This document shows, in pieces, positions 1-6,811 of a DNA stretch of 11,498 bases (the stretch's first letter is position 1; every line of letters begins with the position of its first letter). This stretch comes from Candidatus Cloacimonadota bacterium. GTDB taxonomy: Bacteria > Cloacimonadota > Cloacimonadia > Cloacimonadales > TCS61. The stretch covers positions 1-11,498 of the forward strand of contig QMNP01000028.1 of NCBI GenBank assembly GCA_003647825.1, read 5' to 3'. The position numbers were made by a program, and so were the translations under genes. The notes beneath the pieces were generated by a model that was given only the letters and a program-made list of their open reading frames with translations, ran no database searches and was not told the DNA's origin.

Positions 1-30
1 ATGAACAGAAAAATGCTGTTAATGAAATAA
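1..30 (+). CDS. 3' end of an upstream T9SS-cargo gene (partial)
   Basis: Read in frame 1, the first thirty bases encode MNRKMLLMK and a TAA stop. This matches the extreme C-terminus of T9SS type A sorting domains and is close to the KINKMLMLK ends of the two large secreted proteins later in this window. I therefore read it as the tail of a gene that starts outside the window, not as a nine-codon gene. It implies that another surface-cargo gene lies just upstream of the two-component genes. Only nine codons are visible, so the assignment rests on the terminal motif alone. Confidence 0.6.
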   Translation: MNRKMLLMK

Positions 31-149
31 TGTATAACTGTGCTGTACGCAAGTTAGTGCCGAAATATTTAATCTTGTTGTTCAGTAAGTGCATACAATA
101 TTCTGATTGCAATGTAATTTGTTATCGAGAGGAAGAAGATCGTACAATG

Positions 150-154
150 AGGAG
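150..154 (+). promoter_or_regulatory. Strong ribosome binding site of the leader ORF
   Basis: AGGAG lies five bases before the ATG at 160. It is the best Shine-Dalgarno sequence upstream of the histidine kinase, whose own ATG at 219 has no purine-rich site at the usual distance. This suggests that ribosomes load here and reach the kinase by coupling. Confidence 0.6.
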
Positions 155-159
155 ATAAA

Positions 160-216
160 ATGGTAACCACACAATTGATTTGCACTTTTAAAATAATTAG
201 TGATACGGTCTCATAA
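160..216 (+). CDS. Short leader peptide, likely translationally coupled to the kinase gene
   Basis: This is an 18-codon ORF (MVTTQLICTFKIISDTVS) with a well-placed AGGAG site. It ends in tandem stops TAATAA at 214-219, and the last A of the second stop is the first base of the kinase ATG. The kinase frame has its own stop at 201-203 and no other ATG, GTG or TTG before 219, so the kinase cannot be extended upstream. The arrangement fits termination-reinitiation coupling: the leader loads ribosomes and the kinase inherits them. The peptide has no obvious run of regulatory codons and no recognised family. It may be a real short peptide, a pure translation-loading device, or chance; coupling is the reading I favour. 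Confidence 0.45.
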   Translation: MVTTQLICTFKIISDTVS

Positions 217-218
217 TA

Positions 219-1337
219 ATGCAGAAGGATAAAACTCTCTTAAAGTGCTGGGAGCATTTTGATTGTATTAAAACCGAATGCCCAGCCCATGGATCCAACG
301 ATTATTGTTGCTGGCTTATGGAGAGAAGCCTCTGTCATACAGAACTTGAAGAAAATTGGATCGACAAATTTGATGCTTGTATAGATTGCGAAGTTTTCAA
401 TAAAAATCTCGGTGATGATAACCGTAATAAAACCTTAAAGATGCTTTCAGATCATTTCAAAAATTATCAAAAAGAGATTAAACTTAAACAAGATGATCTC
501 TTATCAAGTAAGGTCATGCTGGAAGAATCAAATAACAGAATCAAAATATTAATAGAAGAATTAGAGATAAAAAATAAAAAACTTGAATATCAAAGAGACA
601 ATTTAGAAGAGAAAGTTCTGGAAAGAACTAAAGACCTACAACATATGCATACTAAATTGATGCAAAGTTCCAAAATGGCGGTTATTGGAAGATTTTCTGC
701 AGGAATAGCCCACGAAATAAATAATCCTCTGGGTGCGATTATCAGTTTTACACGTATGCTCATCGAAGAACCGGATGCCAAAAAAGATGAACAAAAATAT
801 CTTGAATTTATTTCAAAAGGATTGTTCCGAATCGAGAAAATAGTAAGGCAGATTCTAGATTACTCCGCTTTTCATGAAGCCGATATTCAATCTGTAAATG
901 TAAATCAAATCATTCAAGAATCTCTCAGCTTTGTACATCATCAACTAAAAGAAAAAGAAATTGAACTCGTTTTAAAACTTGAAGAATCTATTCCCATGAT
1001 TGAATTAAATCCAGATCAGATCCGACAAGTTTTTCTGAATTTATTAAAAAATTCCGTACATTTCTTACAGGAAAACGGAAAATTAACCATAACAACAAAA
1101 CTAAAAAACAGTAATTTATTTATAAGTTTCCGAGATAATGGTAAAGGAATAAAAGAGAGCATTGCCGACAAAGTATTCGATCCTTTTTTTACAACCAAAG
1201 ATGTAGGTGAGGGCACGGGGCTCGGATTATTTATTTGCTATAATATTATCAATTTATATAATGGTAATATTGAAATAATCAGCAATGAGAATAAAGGGAC
1301 AGAGGTGATAATATCTCTGCCGGTTACTGGAGAATAA
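219..1337 (+). CDS. Soluble NtrB-like sensor histidine kinase with N-terminal two-CW cysteine module
   Basis: This 372-residue protein is the sensor of a two-component pair. It should autophosphorylate on His and pass phosphate to the regulator encoded next door. Residues 8-60 hold eight cysteines (10, 16, 21, 30, 31, 39, 54, 57) with two Cys-Trp pairs and a CxxC, resembling the two-CW module found at the N-terminus of some sensor proteins. Residues about 72-150 look like a coiled coil. The dimerisation/phosphoacceptor box is AGIAHEINNP with His165. The ATPase domain shows the N-box (Asn274, Asn278), DNGKG (306-310), an F-box (DKVFDPFFTTKD) and GEGTGLGL (330-337). There is no membrane segment and no clear PAS domain, so it is cytoplasmic. 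The cysteine region may bind a metal or Fe-S cluster or sense redox state; that is inference. The stop codon directly abuts the regulator start (TAAATG), so the two are surely co-translated. Confidence 0.93.
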   Translation: MQKDKTLLKCWEHFDCIKTECPAHGSNDYCCWLMERSLCHTELEENWIDKFDACIDCEVFNKNLGDDNRNKTLKMLSDHFKNYQKEIKLKQDDLLSSKVMLEESNNRIKILIEELEIKNKKLEYQRDNLEEKVLERTKDLQHMHTKLMQSSKMAVIGRFSAGIAHEINNPLGAIISFTRMLIEEPDAKKDEQKYLEFISKGLFRIEKIVRQILDYSAFHEADIQSVNVNQIIQESLSFVHHQLKEKEIELVLKLEESIPMIELNPDQIRQVFLNLLKNSVHFLQENGKLTITTKLKNSNLFISFRDNGKGIKESIADKVFDPFFTTKDVGEGTGLGLFICYNIINLYNGNIEIISNENKGTEVIISLPVTGE

Positions 1338-2678
1338 ATGGGAAATTCTAAAATATTGATTGTAGAAGATGATGAATTGATGCAGGAAATGCTTTGCAAT
1401 GTTTTGGAAAGAAACGGCTATGATGTAATATTAACAAAAGATGGTGAAGAAGGTTGGATGCTATTTCAGGAGAAGTATTTTGACCTGGTTTTATTGGATT
1501 ACAAATTACCAAAAATGAACGGTGTAGAACTATTACAAAAAATAAAAGAATCATCATCAGAAGTAATAGCAATAATGATGACTTCCTTCGGTTCGATAGA
1601 AAGGGCAGTAGAAGCAATTAAAATAGGAGCTTACGATTATATAAGTAAACCTTTTCATACAGAAAAGTTGCTGATTAAAATAAAGAGAAGCTTAGAACTG
1701 AAGAAATTGAAACAAGAAAATATATTTCTACGAAAAGAATTAAAGCAGCGATATTCTACTGGAAACATGATCGGAAATAGCAAAATAATGCTTAGAGTTT
1801 TTGATCTGATAGAAACAATTTCTCCCGAAAAAAGCACTGTATTGATCGAGGGTGAAAGCGGAACCGGAAAAGAGATGGTTGCAGAAATGATACATCACCT
1901 CAGCATAGTGAAGAACAAACCATTTATAAAAGTTAGTTGCGCTGTATTTACGGAAACTCTTCTGGAAAGTGAATTATTCGGGCACGAGAAAGGAGCTTTT
2001 ACAGGTGCACTAAAAACCAAAAAGGGTAGATTCGAGCTTGCTCGGAATGGTACAATATTTTTAGATGATATTGATGATCTTAATCTAAGTGGACAGACTA
2101 AACTTCTAAGGGTGCTGCAGGAAAAAGAGTTTGAAAGAGTTGGCGGAACTGAAACCATAAAAACTAATGTTCGCGTGATTGCTGCTACCAAAACTAACCT
2201 TCTACAAGCTGTAAAGCTTGGAAAATTTCGTGAAGATCTATATTATAGATTGAATGTAGTTCCTATTATTTTGCCGCCGCTTCGAAAAAGGAAAGATGAT
2301 ATACCGCTTCTCATACAACATTTTTTGAACAAATTTAATCTTCAAATGAAAAAAAATATCGAGATTACATCTGAAGCTATCCAATTGCTTTTAGAATACG
2401 ACTTTCCGGGAAATATAAGAGAACTGGAAAACCTTATTGAAAGATTAGTGGCAATGTCTCAAAAAGACAAGATTCATACATATGATCTTCCTGAGCAATT
2501 GCAAAAGTCGAAAGAACAAAATTTAGGGATCTTGAAAGATATTGTTCATAAAATAGAACGAGAAAGCATAATTGAAACCTTGAAAGCTACTAACTGGAAG
2601 AAAAAAGAAACAGCAAAAATTCTGGGAATTACTACAAAAACTCTTTGGGAAAAGATAAAAAAATATAATATTTCATAG
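1338..2678 (+). CDS. NtrC-family sigma-54-dependent response regulator
   Basis: This 446-residue activator has all three classic parts. The receiver domain (1-120) has acidic Asp11/Asp12, phosphoacceptor Asp54 in LLDYKLP, Thr82 and Lys104 in SKPF. The AAA+ domain (about 142-375) has Walker A GESGTGKE (172-179), the sigma-54 contact loop GAFTGA (219-224), candidate arginine fingers Arg298 and Arg304 in FREDLYYRLNVVP, and sensor II FPGNIREL with Arg361. A Fis-type helix-turn-helix lies at about 405-443. The Walker B motif reads FLDDI, with Asp244 where most relatives have Glu, an unusual change in a catalytic position. Translation starts at the ATG touching the kinase stop, with GGAG five bases upstream. 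Its partner is the kinase. The likely target is the sigma-54 promoter in the gap just downstream, where three dyads could be its binding sites. Confidence 0.95.
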   Translation: MGNSKILIVEDDELMQEMLCNVLERNGYDVILTKDGEEGWMLFQEKYFDLVLLDYKLPKMNGVELLQKIKESSSEVIAIMMTSFGSIERAVEAIKIGAYDYISKPFHTEKLLIKIKRSLELKKLKQENIFLRKELKQRYSTGNMIGNSKIMLRVFDLIETISPEKSTVLIEGESGTGKEMVAEMIHHLSIVKNKPFIKVSCAVFTETLLESELFGHEKGAFTGALKTKKGRFELARNGTIFLDDIDDLNLSGQTKLLRVLQEKEFERVGGTETIKTNVRVIAATKTNLLQAVKLGKFREDLYYRLNVVPIILPPLRKRKDDIPLLIQHFLNKFNLQMKKNIEITSEAIQLLLEYDFPGNIRELENLIERLVAMSQKDKIHTYDLPEQLQKSKEQNLGILKDIVHKIERESIIETLKATNWKKKETAKILGITTKTLWEKIKKYNIS

Positions 2679-2694
2679 ATACCTAATCCATGCA

Positions 2695-2713
2695 AAACTC
2701 CTAGTTTGTTTTA
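2695..2713 (+). terminator. Weak hairpin after the regulator gene
   Basis: AAACT-CCT-AGTTT can pair and is followed by GTTTTA. The stem is only five pairs and AT-rich, so this is at best a weak terminator of the two-component transcript. Confidence 0.25.
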
Positions 2714-2799
2714 TCTTCGCCTGGGTTTCCATATCATTCACCAATTTATTTTTGATGTAAATCGCTTTTACCGTCTGGAATCATTCCCTTTCGTGCACA

Positions 2800-2813
2800 T
2801 TACTTTTTCGTAG
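2800..2813 (+). promoter_or_regulatory. Candidate activator site 1 (TTAC-N6-GTAG)
   Basis: TTAC-TTTTTC-GTAG differs by one base from the TTAC-N6-GTAA dyad found twice downstream. Together with site 2 it sits in an 18-bp-spaced pair, each preceded by ACA (ACATTAC at 2797-2803 and 2815-2821). It is a possible binding site for the NtrC-type regulator, inferred from symmetry and position only. Confidence 0.4.
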
Positions 2814-2817
2814 AACA

Positions 2818-2831
2818 TTACAAAAAAGTAA
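2818..2831 (+). promoter_or_regulatory. Candidate activator site 2 (TTAC-N6-GTAA)
   Basis: TTAC-AAAAAA-GTAA has the same half-sites and spacing as the core of the large dyad at 2897-2918. It lies about 83 bp upstream of that dyad, close to eight helical turns, so the sites would face the same side of the DNA. Confidence 0.5.
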
Positions 2832-2896
2832 CACTTTTGGTATTTCGATGTAACTTGTTTTCATGAATGCGATTACAGATATTCTATCCTAAAACC

Positions 2897-2918
2897 AGTA
2901 TTACATTTATGTAATACT
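2897..2918 (+). promoter_or_regulatory. Candidate main enhancer: perfect 10-bp inverted repeat
   Basis: AGTATTACAT and ATGTAATACT form a perfect inverted repeat around a TT centre, with core TTAC-N6-GTAA. Its centre is about 87 bp upstream of the -24 element, near -110 from the expected transcription start. NtrC-family enhancers typically lie around there. It is not followed by a U-run or coding end, so a protein-binding site is likelier than a terminator. Confidence 0.65.
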
Positions 2919-2990
2919 CTCCCTTAATCTGCAATTAGCGCAAACGTCATAACCTTCTTATATATAATGCTTTATGTTTAACCCTCCTTT

Positions 2991-3008
2991 TTGGTACAGA
3001 ATCTGCTA
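2991..3008 (+). promoter_or_regulatory. Sigma-54 (-24/-12) promoter of the surface operon
   Basis: TTGGTAC-AGAAT-CTGCTA matches the consensus TTGGCAC-N5-TTGCW, with the invariant GG (2993-2994) and GC (3005-3006) separated by exactly ten bases. Transcription should start near 3018, giving a leader of about 30 bases before the ATG at 3049. A sigma-54 activator gene immediately upstream and dyad sites at enhancer distance support the call. The mismatches are T for C in the -24 element and C for the first T of the -12 element. Confidence 0.8.
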
Positions 3009-3048
3009 ATTATATGGTGACATATAATGAAATAAGGAGAATGAAAAA

Positions 3049-5400
3049 ATGTTGAATGAAATGAAAACCCGAATACTTACGGGGAAAAATTTATTATTTT
3101 TACTCGCAATTACACTTTTTGTAAGTGCTCTCACCGCAAACCCAATTGAAAAGGTAAACGAATGGATTGAAAACCAAACCGACAACTTCAAAACAAATGA
3201 TGTCGTAAAATTCTTGAACGGAAGCAGAGGAGAAAGTGATATTGCTTACGGTAACGAATATGTATTCAATGGCAATCAAGCTTTATATTCTTCAGCTATA
3301 ACCCTAGATTCATCTTGCTTTGTTCTTGTATATTCTGATAAAGGAAATTCGTATGCTGGAACAGCTATTATCGGAACTGTTTCAGGAAGAGAAATATCTT
3401 ACGGTGCTGAATTTGTATTTCATAGCGGAAATACTTTTGCTTTTTCAGCTACAGCGCTTGATGCTACTCATTTCGTGGTTGCATTTCAGGACCGAGAAAA
3501 CTCTAATTTCGGAACGGCTATTATTGGAACAGTATCAGGCAACACCATTTCATACAGCTCTGAATTTGTATTTAGGTATAGTTCTGTCGATTTTATAGCA
3601 ATTGCCACTCTTGATGCAACTCACGTTGTTGTTATTTATCGAGATCATCTTGTTTCAGATTTCGGAGTAAGCGTTGTTGGGACAATTTCAGGATCTTCTA
3701 TCTTATTCGGTTCTCATAATGTATATTATCCTGATTATTCTGGTGCAGCATCAGTTTTAGCTCTTGATACAACACATTTTGTTATTGCATATCTATCTGG
3801 GTATCCGCCATCTACTCACGGAGCTGTCATTTTAGGAACAGTATTGGGAAGCACTATCTCTTATGGAGGAGAATATGAATTTAATTCTTCATATGTTTCT
3901 AGAATTTCTGGGATACGCTTGGATGCTACACGCTTTGTTGTTGCATATACCGAACATTGGGGTTCTGAACCGTATGGAACCGCTATAGTAGGATCAGTTT
4001 TAGGCTCTTCTTTTTCTTTCGGTTCTGAATATGTATTTAATTCACAAAATACTCAATATTTATCAGCTACAACTCTGGATCTAACACATTTTATTGTTAC
4101 ATATGTAGATTTTGGTAATGACTGGCCGGAACCCGATAGAGAAGATGGCACTGCTATCGTGGGAACCGTAACAGATAACACTATCTCTTTTGGTCCTGAA
4201 TATATTTTTAATTCTGCTTTTACTAGTAGTTGTGCGGCTTTATCGTTGGAATCTTCTTACTTTGTTGTTGCTTATAATGATGAGGGCAATTCCGATAATG
4301 GGACTGCTATAGTTGGGGAAAGAGACGGTCAGCCTATACTTGATGGAGATGTTCTGATTTCTGAAATCTCTGATAATAAAACAGGTTTTGATGAAGGTAC
4401 AGGCTTTATAGAACTCTGGAATGACACCGGATATCCTTTCAGTTTAGATGGATATTCCATCGTACAGGGAACTAATCCCAACGGAACAGGTTTTATTCCG
4501 GGTGTTTACAGCTATCCTATTCCTGCCGGTTACACGATTCCCGACGGTGGTTTCTTCATAATCTCAAATGGAGCAGGTCTAAGTACATTTAGCAATGCTT
4601 GGAGTTCTGCCTTAAGCGGAACTGCATTTGATGCTGGAAACAGCAACTTGGATATTGCCAATGGTTTTGCGTATGCACTCAGCGACGGAGCAAGAGCAAA
4701 TCAGGATGAATCACTCGAAGTAAATACAGGAGAAAGAATTCATCAGGAAAGCGGTGGTTCTTGGCCGCAAGATACTCCCGAAGATGCAACACCGGGAGAA
4801 TTGGGTGGAGACGATCCGCTACCAGTTACACTATCATCTTTCACTGCAGTTCAAACAACAGAGAATTATGCCAGATTGAATTGGATCACTCAATCCGAAA
4901 GCGGTTTGATAGGTTACAATATTTATCGGAATGTCAACGAAATACAATCTTTTATGCAAATCAATCCTGCGATAATTGCTGGAACAAATAGTTCAGAAGA
5001 GCAGCATTATACCTTCACGGATCCTGATGTAGAATATGAGCAAACTTATCACTATTGGCTGGAAAGTATCGGAGTGGATTATCAGACAGAGCTTTTCGGT
5101 CCTGTTACATTATTTATTGAAAGTCCTATAATAATAGAACTTCCAAATGCTTCAATTTTAAGATCTGCCTACCCAAATCCTTTCAATCCTACAACAACGA
5201 TCGAGTTCGACATCAAGGAAAATGAAAAGGGAACCATAATAATATACAATGTAAAAGGCCGGGTGATTTTAAAAGAAACTTTTGGTCCTGGAAATCACAC
5301 ATTTGAATGGAATGCAGACAAATATTCATCAGGTGTTTATTTCTACAAACTGCAGACCAATAGTTATTCCAAGATCAACAAAATGTTGATGCTGAAATAG
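3049..5400 (+). CDS. T9SS-exported seven-repeat (beta-propeller-like) protein with lamin-tail-like domain
   Basis: This is a 783-residue secreted protein. A signal peptide spans about residues 1-30 (core NLLFLLAITLFVSALTA); Met5 is an alternative start, but AGGAG at 3035-3039 supports the first ATG. A short helical segment (31-60, with VNEWI and DVVKFLNG) recurs in the paralogue at 6931. Residues 65-430 are seven repeats of about 51 residues with consensus SYGxEYVFN, LDATHFVVAY, GTAIVGTVSG, suited to a seven-bladed propeller. Repeat 6 has an insertion near 358-366. Residues about 430-590 resemble a lamin-tail-type domain (DVLISEISDN, GFIELWN, SLDGYSI). A fibronectin-like module and the type A sorting tail (AYPNPFNPTTTIEF, ending KMLMLK) fill 591-783. 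It is first in the operon behind the sigma-54 promoter. The protein is probably displayed on or released from the cell surface; its ligand is unknown. Confidence 0.85.
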   Translation: MLNEMKTRILTGKNLLFLLAITLFVSALTANPIEKVNEWIENQTDNFKTNDVVKFLNGSRGESDIAYGNEYVFNGNQALYSSAITLDSSCFVLVYSDKGNSYAGTAIIGTVSGREISYGAEFVFHSGNTFAFSATALDATHFVVAFQDRENSNFGTAIIGTVSGNTISYSSEFVFRYSSVDFIAIATLDATHVVVIYRDHLVSDFGVSVVGTISGSSILFGSHNVYYPDYSGAASVLALDTTHFVIAYLSGYPPSTHGAVILGTVLGSTISYGGEYEFNSSYVSRISGIRLDATRFVVAYTEHWGSEPYGTAIVGSVLGSSFSFGSEYVFNSQNTQYLSATTLDLTHFIVTYVDFGNDWPEPDREDGTAIVGTVTDNTISFGPEYIFNSAFTSSCAALSLESSYFVVAYNDEGNSDNGTAIVGERDGQPILDGDVLISEISDNKTGFDEGTGFIELWNDTGYPFSLDGYSIVQGTNPNGTGFIPGVYSYPIPAGYTIPDGGFFIISNGAGLSTFSNAWSSALSGTAFDAGNSNLDIANGFAYALSDGARANQDESLEVNTGERIHQESGGSWPQDTPEDATPGELGGDDPLPVTLSSFTAVQTTENYARLNWITQSESGLIGYNIYRNVNEIQSFMQINPAIIAGTNSSEEQHYTFTDPDVEYEQTYHYWLESIGVDYQTELFGPVTLFIESPIIIELPNASILRSAYPNPFNPTTTIEFDIKENEKGTIIIYNVKGRVILKETFGPGNHTFEWNADKYSSGVYFYKLQTNSYSKINKMLMLK
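3241..4338 (+). repeat. Seven tandem propeller-type repeats, diverged copy
   Basis: Units begin near 3241, 3394, 3547, 3700, 3856, 4012 and 4183, mostly 153-156 bases each. The conserved protein core is LDATHFVVAY followed by GTAIVGTVSG. Units differ considerably at DNA level, unlike those in the paralogue at 7084-8145, so this array is older or under less homogenisation. Confidence 0.85.
4819..5400 (+). repeat. Direct repeat copy A: shared fibronectin-like plus sorting-tail module
   Basis: These 582 bases align without gaps to 8872-9453. I count 30 base differences (about 95 percent identity) and 9 differences in 193 amino acids. Stretches of more than 100 bases are identical, including synonymous positions, which indicates recent duplication or gene conversion. 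Confidence 0.93.
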
Positions 5401-5410
5401 GAAGAATAAA

Positions 5411-6811
5411 ATGAAAAAACAAATGTTAATCGTATTATTATTGATGATAATTACAACAGCTGGAATGTGGGCGCAAACAACTACTCCGCCTGCTGCAGGT
5501 GACGGAACTTCCGGAAACCCCTATCAAATAGCGAGTTTGGATAACCTTGCCTGGCTTTCGCAAAACTCAGGCGAATGGGACAAATATTACATCCAAACAG
5601 CAGATATTGATGCCACAGATACCCAAAACTGGAATAGCGGAGAAGGCTTCAGCCCGATCGGAAATAATCCTGATTTTTTCACCGGAAGTTATGACGGACA
5701 AGGTTATGAGACAGATGGCTTATACATCAACCGTCCGAGTAACGATTATCAAGGTTTATTCGGATATACTTACGGCGCAGAAATATCTAATCTCGGAGTA
5801 ACCAACACAAATATCACAGGACTTAATCGCATCGGCGGCTTGGTGGGATACAATGTCAGTAATTCTACCATCACCAACAGCTACAGCACCGGAAGTGTGA
5901 GTGGTGGTTCTATGATCGGAGGCTTGGTGGGAATCAATAATAGTTCTACCATTACTAACAGCTACAGCACCGGAAGTGCGACAGGTTCAAGTTATTACAC
6001 AGGTGGCTTGGTGGGATCCAATTTCATTTCTACCATCATCAACAGCTACAGCACAGGAAGTGTGACAGGTTCAGATAACTACACAGGGGGCTTGGTGGGA
6101 ATCAATAATAGTTCTACCATTACTAACAGCTACAGCACAGGAAGTGTGAATGGGACTTATTACATCGGTGGATTGGTGGGATACAATTTCTATTATTCCA
6201 ACATCACTAACAGCTACAGCACAGGAAGTGTGAATGGGACTTATTACATTGGTGGTTTGGTGGGGAAAAGTTATCACTATTCTAACATCACCAACAGCTA
6301 CAGCACAGGAAGTGTAAGCGGATCTTCTTACATCGGTGGTTTGGTGGGACAAAATCAAATTTTTTCTACCATCGCCAATTCCTTCTGGGATACACAGACT
6401 TCCGGCCGAAGCTACAGTGCCGGCGGTACCGGCAAAACAACTGCCGAAATGCAAACAATGTCCACTTTCACAAACGCCGGCTGGGATTTTATGGGAGAAA
6501 CTGCTAACGGAACCGATGATTATTGGGGAATAAACAGAGTAGATAACGATGCCTACCCGTGGTTAAGTTGGCAGGGATATAGTCTTGCTCCGGAGATTCC
6601 GCAGAATGTTGTGATTGAAATAGTCGGAACAAATATACAAATTACTTGGGATGCTGTAGTAAATGCAAATTCTTACATAATATTCGCTTCCAATGAACCT
6701 GCCGGTACTTTTACAGATGTCAGCAATTCAGGAACTTTTGTCGGAGAAAGCTGGAGTGATGCGATAACCGAAACAAAGAAATTCTATTACGTGAAAGCGT
6801 CTTCGGATTAG
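5411..6811 (+). CDS. Secreted GLUG-repeat protein with C-terminal fibronectin-like domain
   Basis: This is a 466-residue secreted protein. The signal peptide is about residues 1-21 (hydrophobic core IVLLLMIITTAG, then MWAQ). Residues 26-135 form a leader domain typical of GLUG proteins (GTSGNPYQIASLDNLAWLS, FSPIGN, FTGSYDGQG). Seven GLUG repeats with GGLVG at 142, 170, 198, 226, 253, 281 and 309 follow at a 28-residue period, each with the core ITNSYSTGSV; a degenerate GLFG precedes them at 115-118. The block closes with the usual FWDTQTSG and GTGKTTAEMQ signature. Residues about 395-466 look like a fibronectin type III domain. GLUG repeats occur in adhesins and other surface proteins. The gene follows the previous one by 10 bases with GGAAG at 5400-5404, so the two are co-transcribed. 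Unlike its neighbours it has no T9SS tail and simply stops after KKFYYVKASSD, so its export or anchoring route is unclear. Confidence 0.85.
   Translation: MKKQMLIVLLLMIITTAGMWAQTTTPPAAGDGTSGNPYQIASLDNLAWLSQNSGEWDKYYIQTADIDATDTQNWNSGEGFSPIGNNPDFFTGSYDGQGYETDGLYINRPSNDYQGLFGYTYGAEISNLGVTNTNITGLNRIGGLVGYNVSNSTITNSYSTGSVSGGSMIGGLVGINNSSTITNSYSTGSATGSSYYTGGLVGSNFISTIINSYSTGSVTGSDNYTGGLVGINNSSTITNSYSTGSVNGTYYIGGLVGYNFYYSNITNSYSTGSVNGTYYIGGLVGKSYHYSNITNSYSTGSVSGSSYIGGLVGQNQIFSTIANSFWDTQTSGRSYSAGGTGKTTAEMQTMSTFTNAGWDFMGETANGTDDYWGINRVDNDAYPWLSWQGYSLAPEIPQNVVIEIVGTNIQITWDAVVNANSYIIFASNEPAGTFTDVSNSGTFVGESWSDAITETKKFYYVKASSD
5831..6400 (+). repeat. GLUG tandem array, 84-bp period
   Basis: Seven units of 28 codons (one of 27) show strong DNA conservation, especially the segment encoding NSYSTGSV. 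One stretch encoding SVNGTYYIGGLVG occurs twice almost unchanged (around 6143 and 6224). Such arrays can gain or lose units by recombination, so unit number may vary between strains. Confidence 0.85.

Larger units (their letters stand above)
2679..3048 (+). other. 370-bp regulatory gap between the regulator and the surface operon
   Basis: I see no convincing coding region here; stops are frequent in all forward frames. The gap holds a weak hairpin after the regulator gene, two TTAC-N6-GTAA dyads and one near match, an AT-rich and possibly flexible stretch around 2950-2980, a -24/-12 sigma-54 promoter, and the short untranslated leader with the ribosome site of the next gene. A small palindrome GGAAT-C-ATTCC at 2777-2787 has no assigned role. 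Confidence 0.7.

Noticed and set aside
94..99. TACAAT as a -10 box for the kinase transcript
   Set aside because: The nearest TTGTTG or TTGTTC is only about 10-13 bases upstream, so spacing is wrong for a sigma-70 promoter.
112..118. ATGTAAT, matching one arm of the 2897-2918 dyad, as an autoregulatory site before the kinase
   Set aside because: It is a single seven-base half-site with no partner half and no sigma-54 promoter nearby; chance occurrence is likely in AT-rich DNA.
2777..2787. Small palindrome GGAAT-C-ATTCC
   Set aside because: It is too short, occurs once, and does not share the half-sites of the other dyads.
2963..2968. TATAAT as a second, sigma-70 promoter for the surface operon
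   Set aside because: No acceptable -35 element at 16-18 bases upstream; the sigma-54 elements downstream explain the region better.
3320..3598. Open frame overlapping the first propeller gene in another frame
   Set aside because: A shadow of the repeat-rich sense gene, with no recognisable protein features.
6071..6454. Long minus-strand open frame opposite the GLUG array
   Set aside because: It arises from the 84-bp repeat period and codon bias of the sense gene; there is no ribosome site and it lies entirely inside a clear gene.
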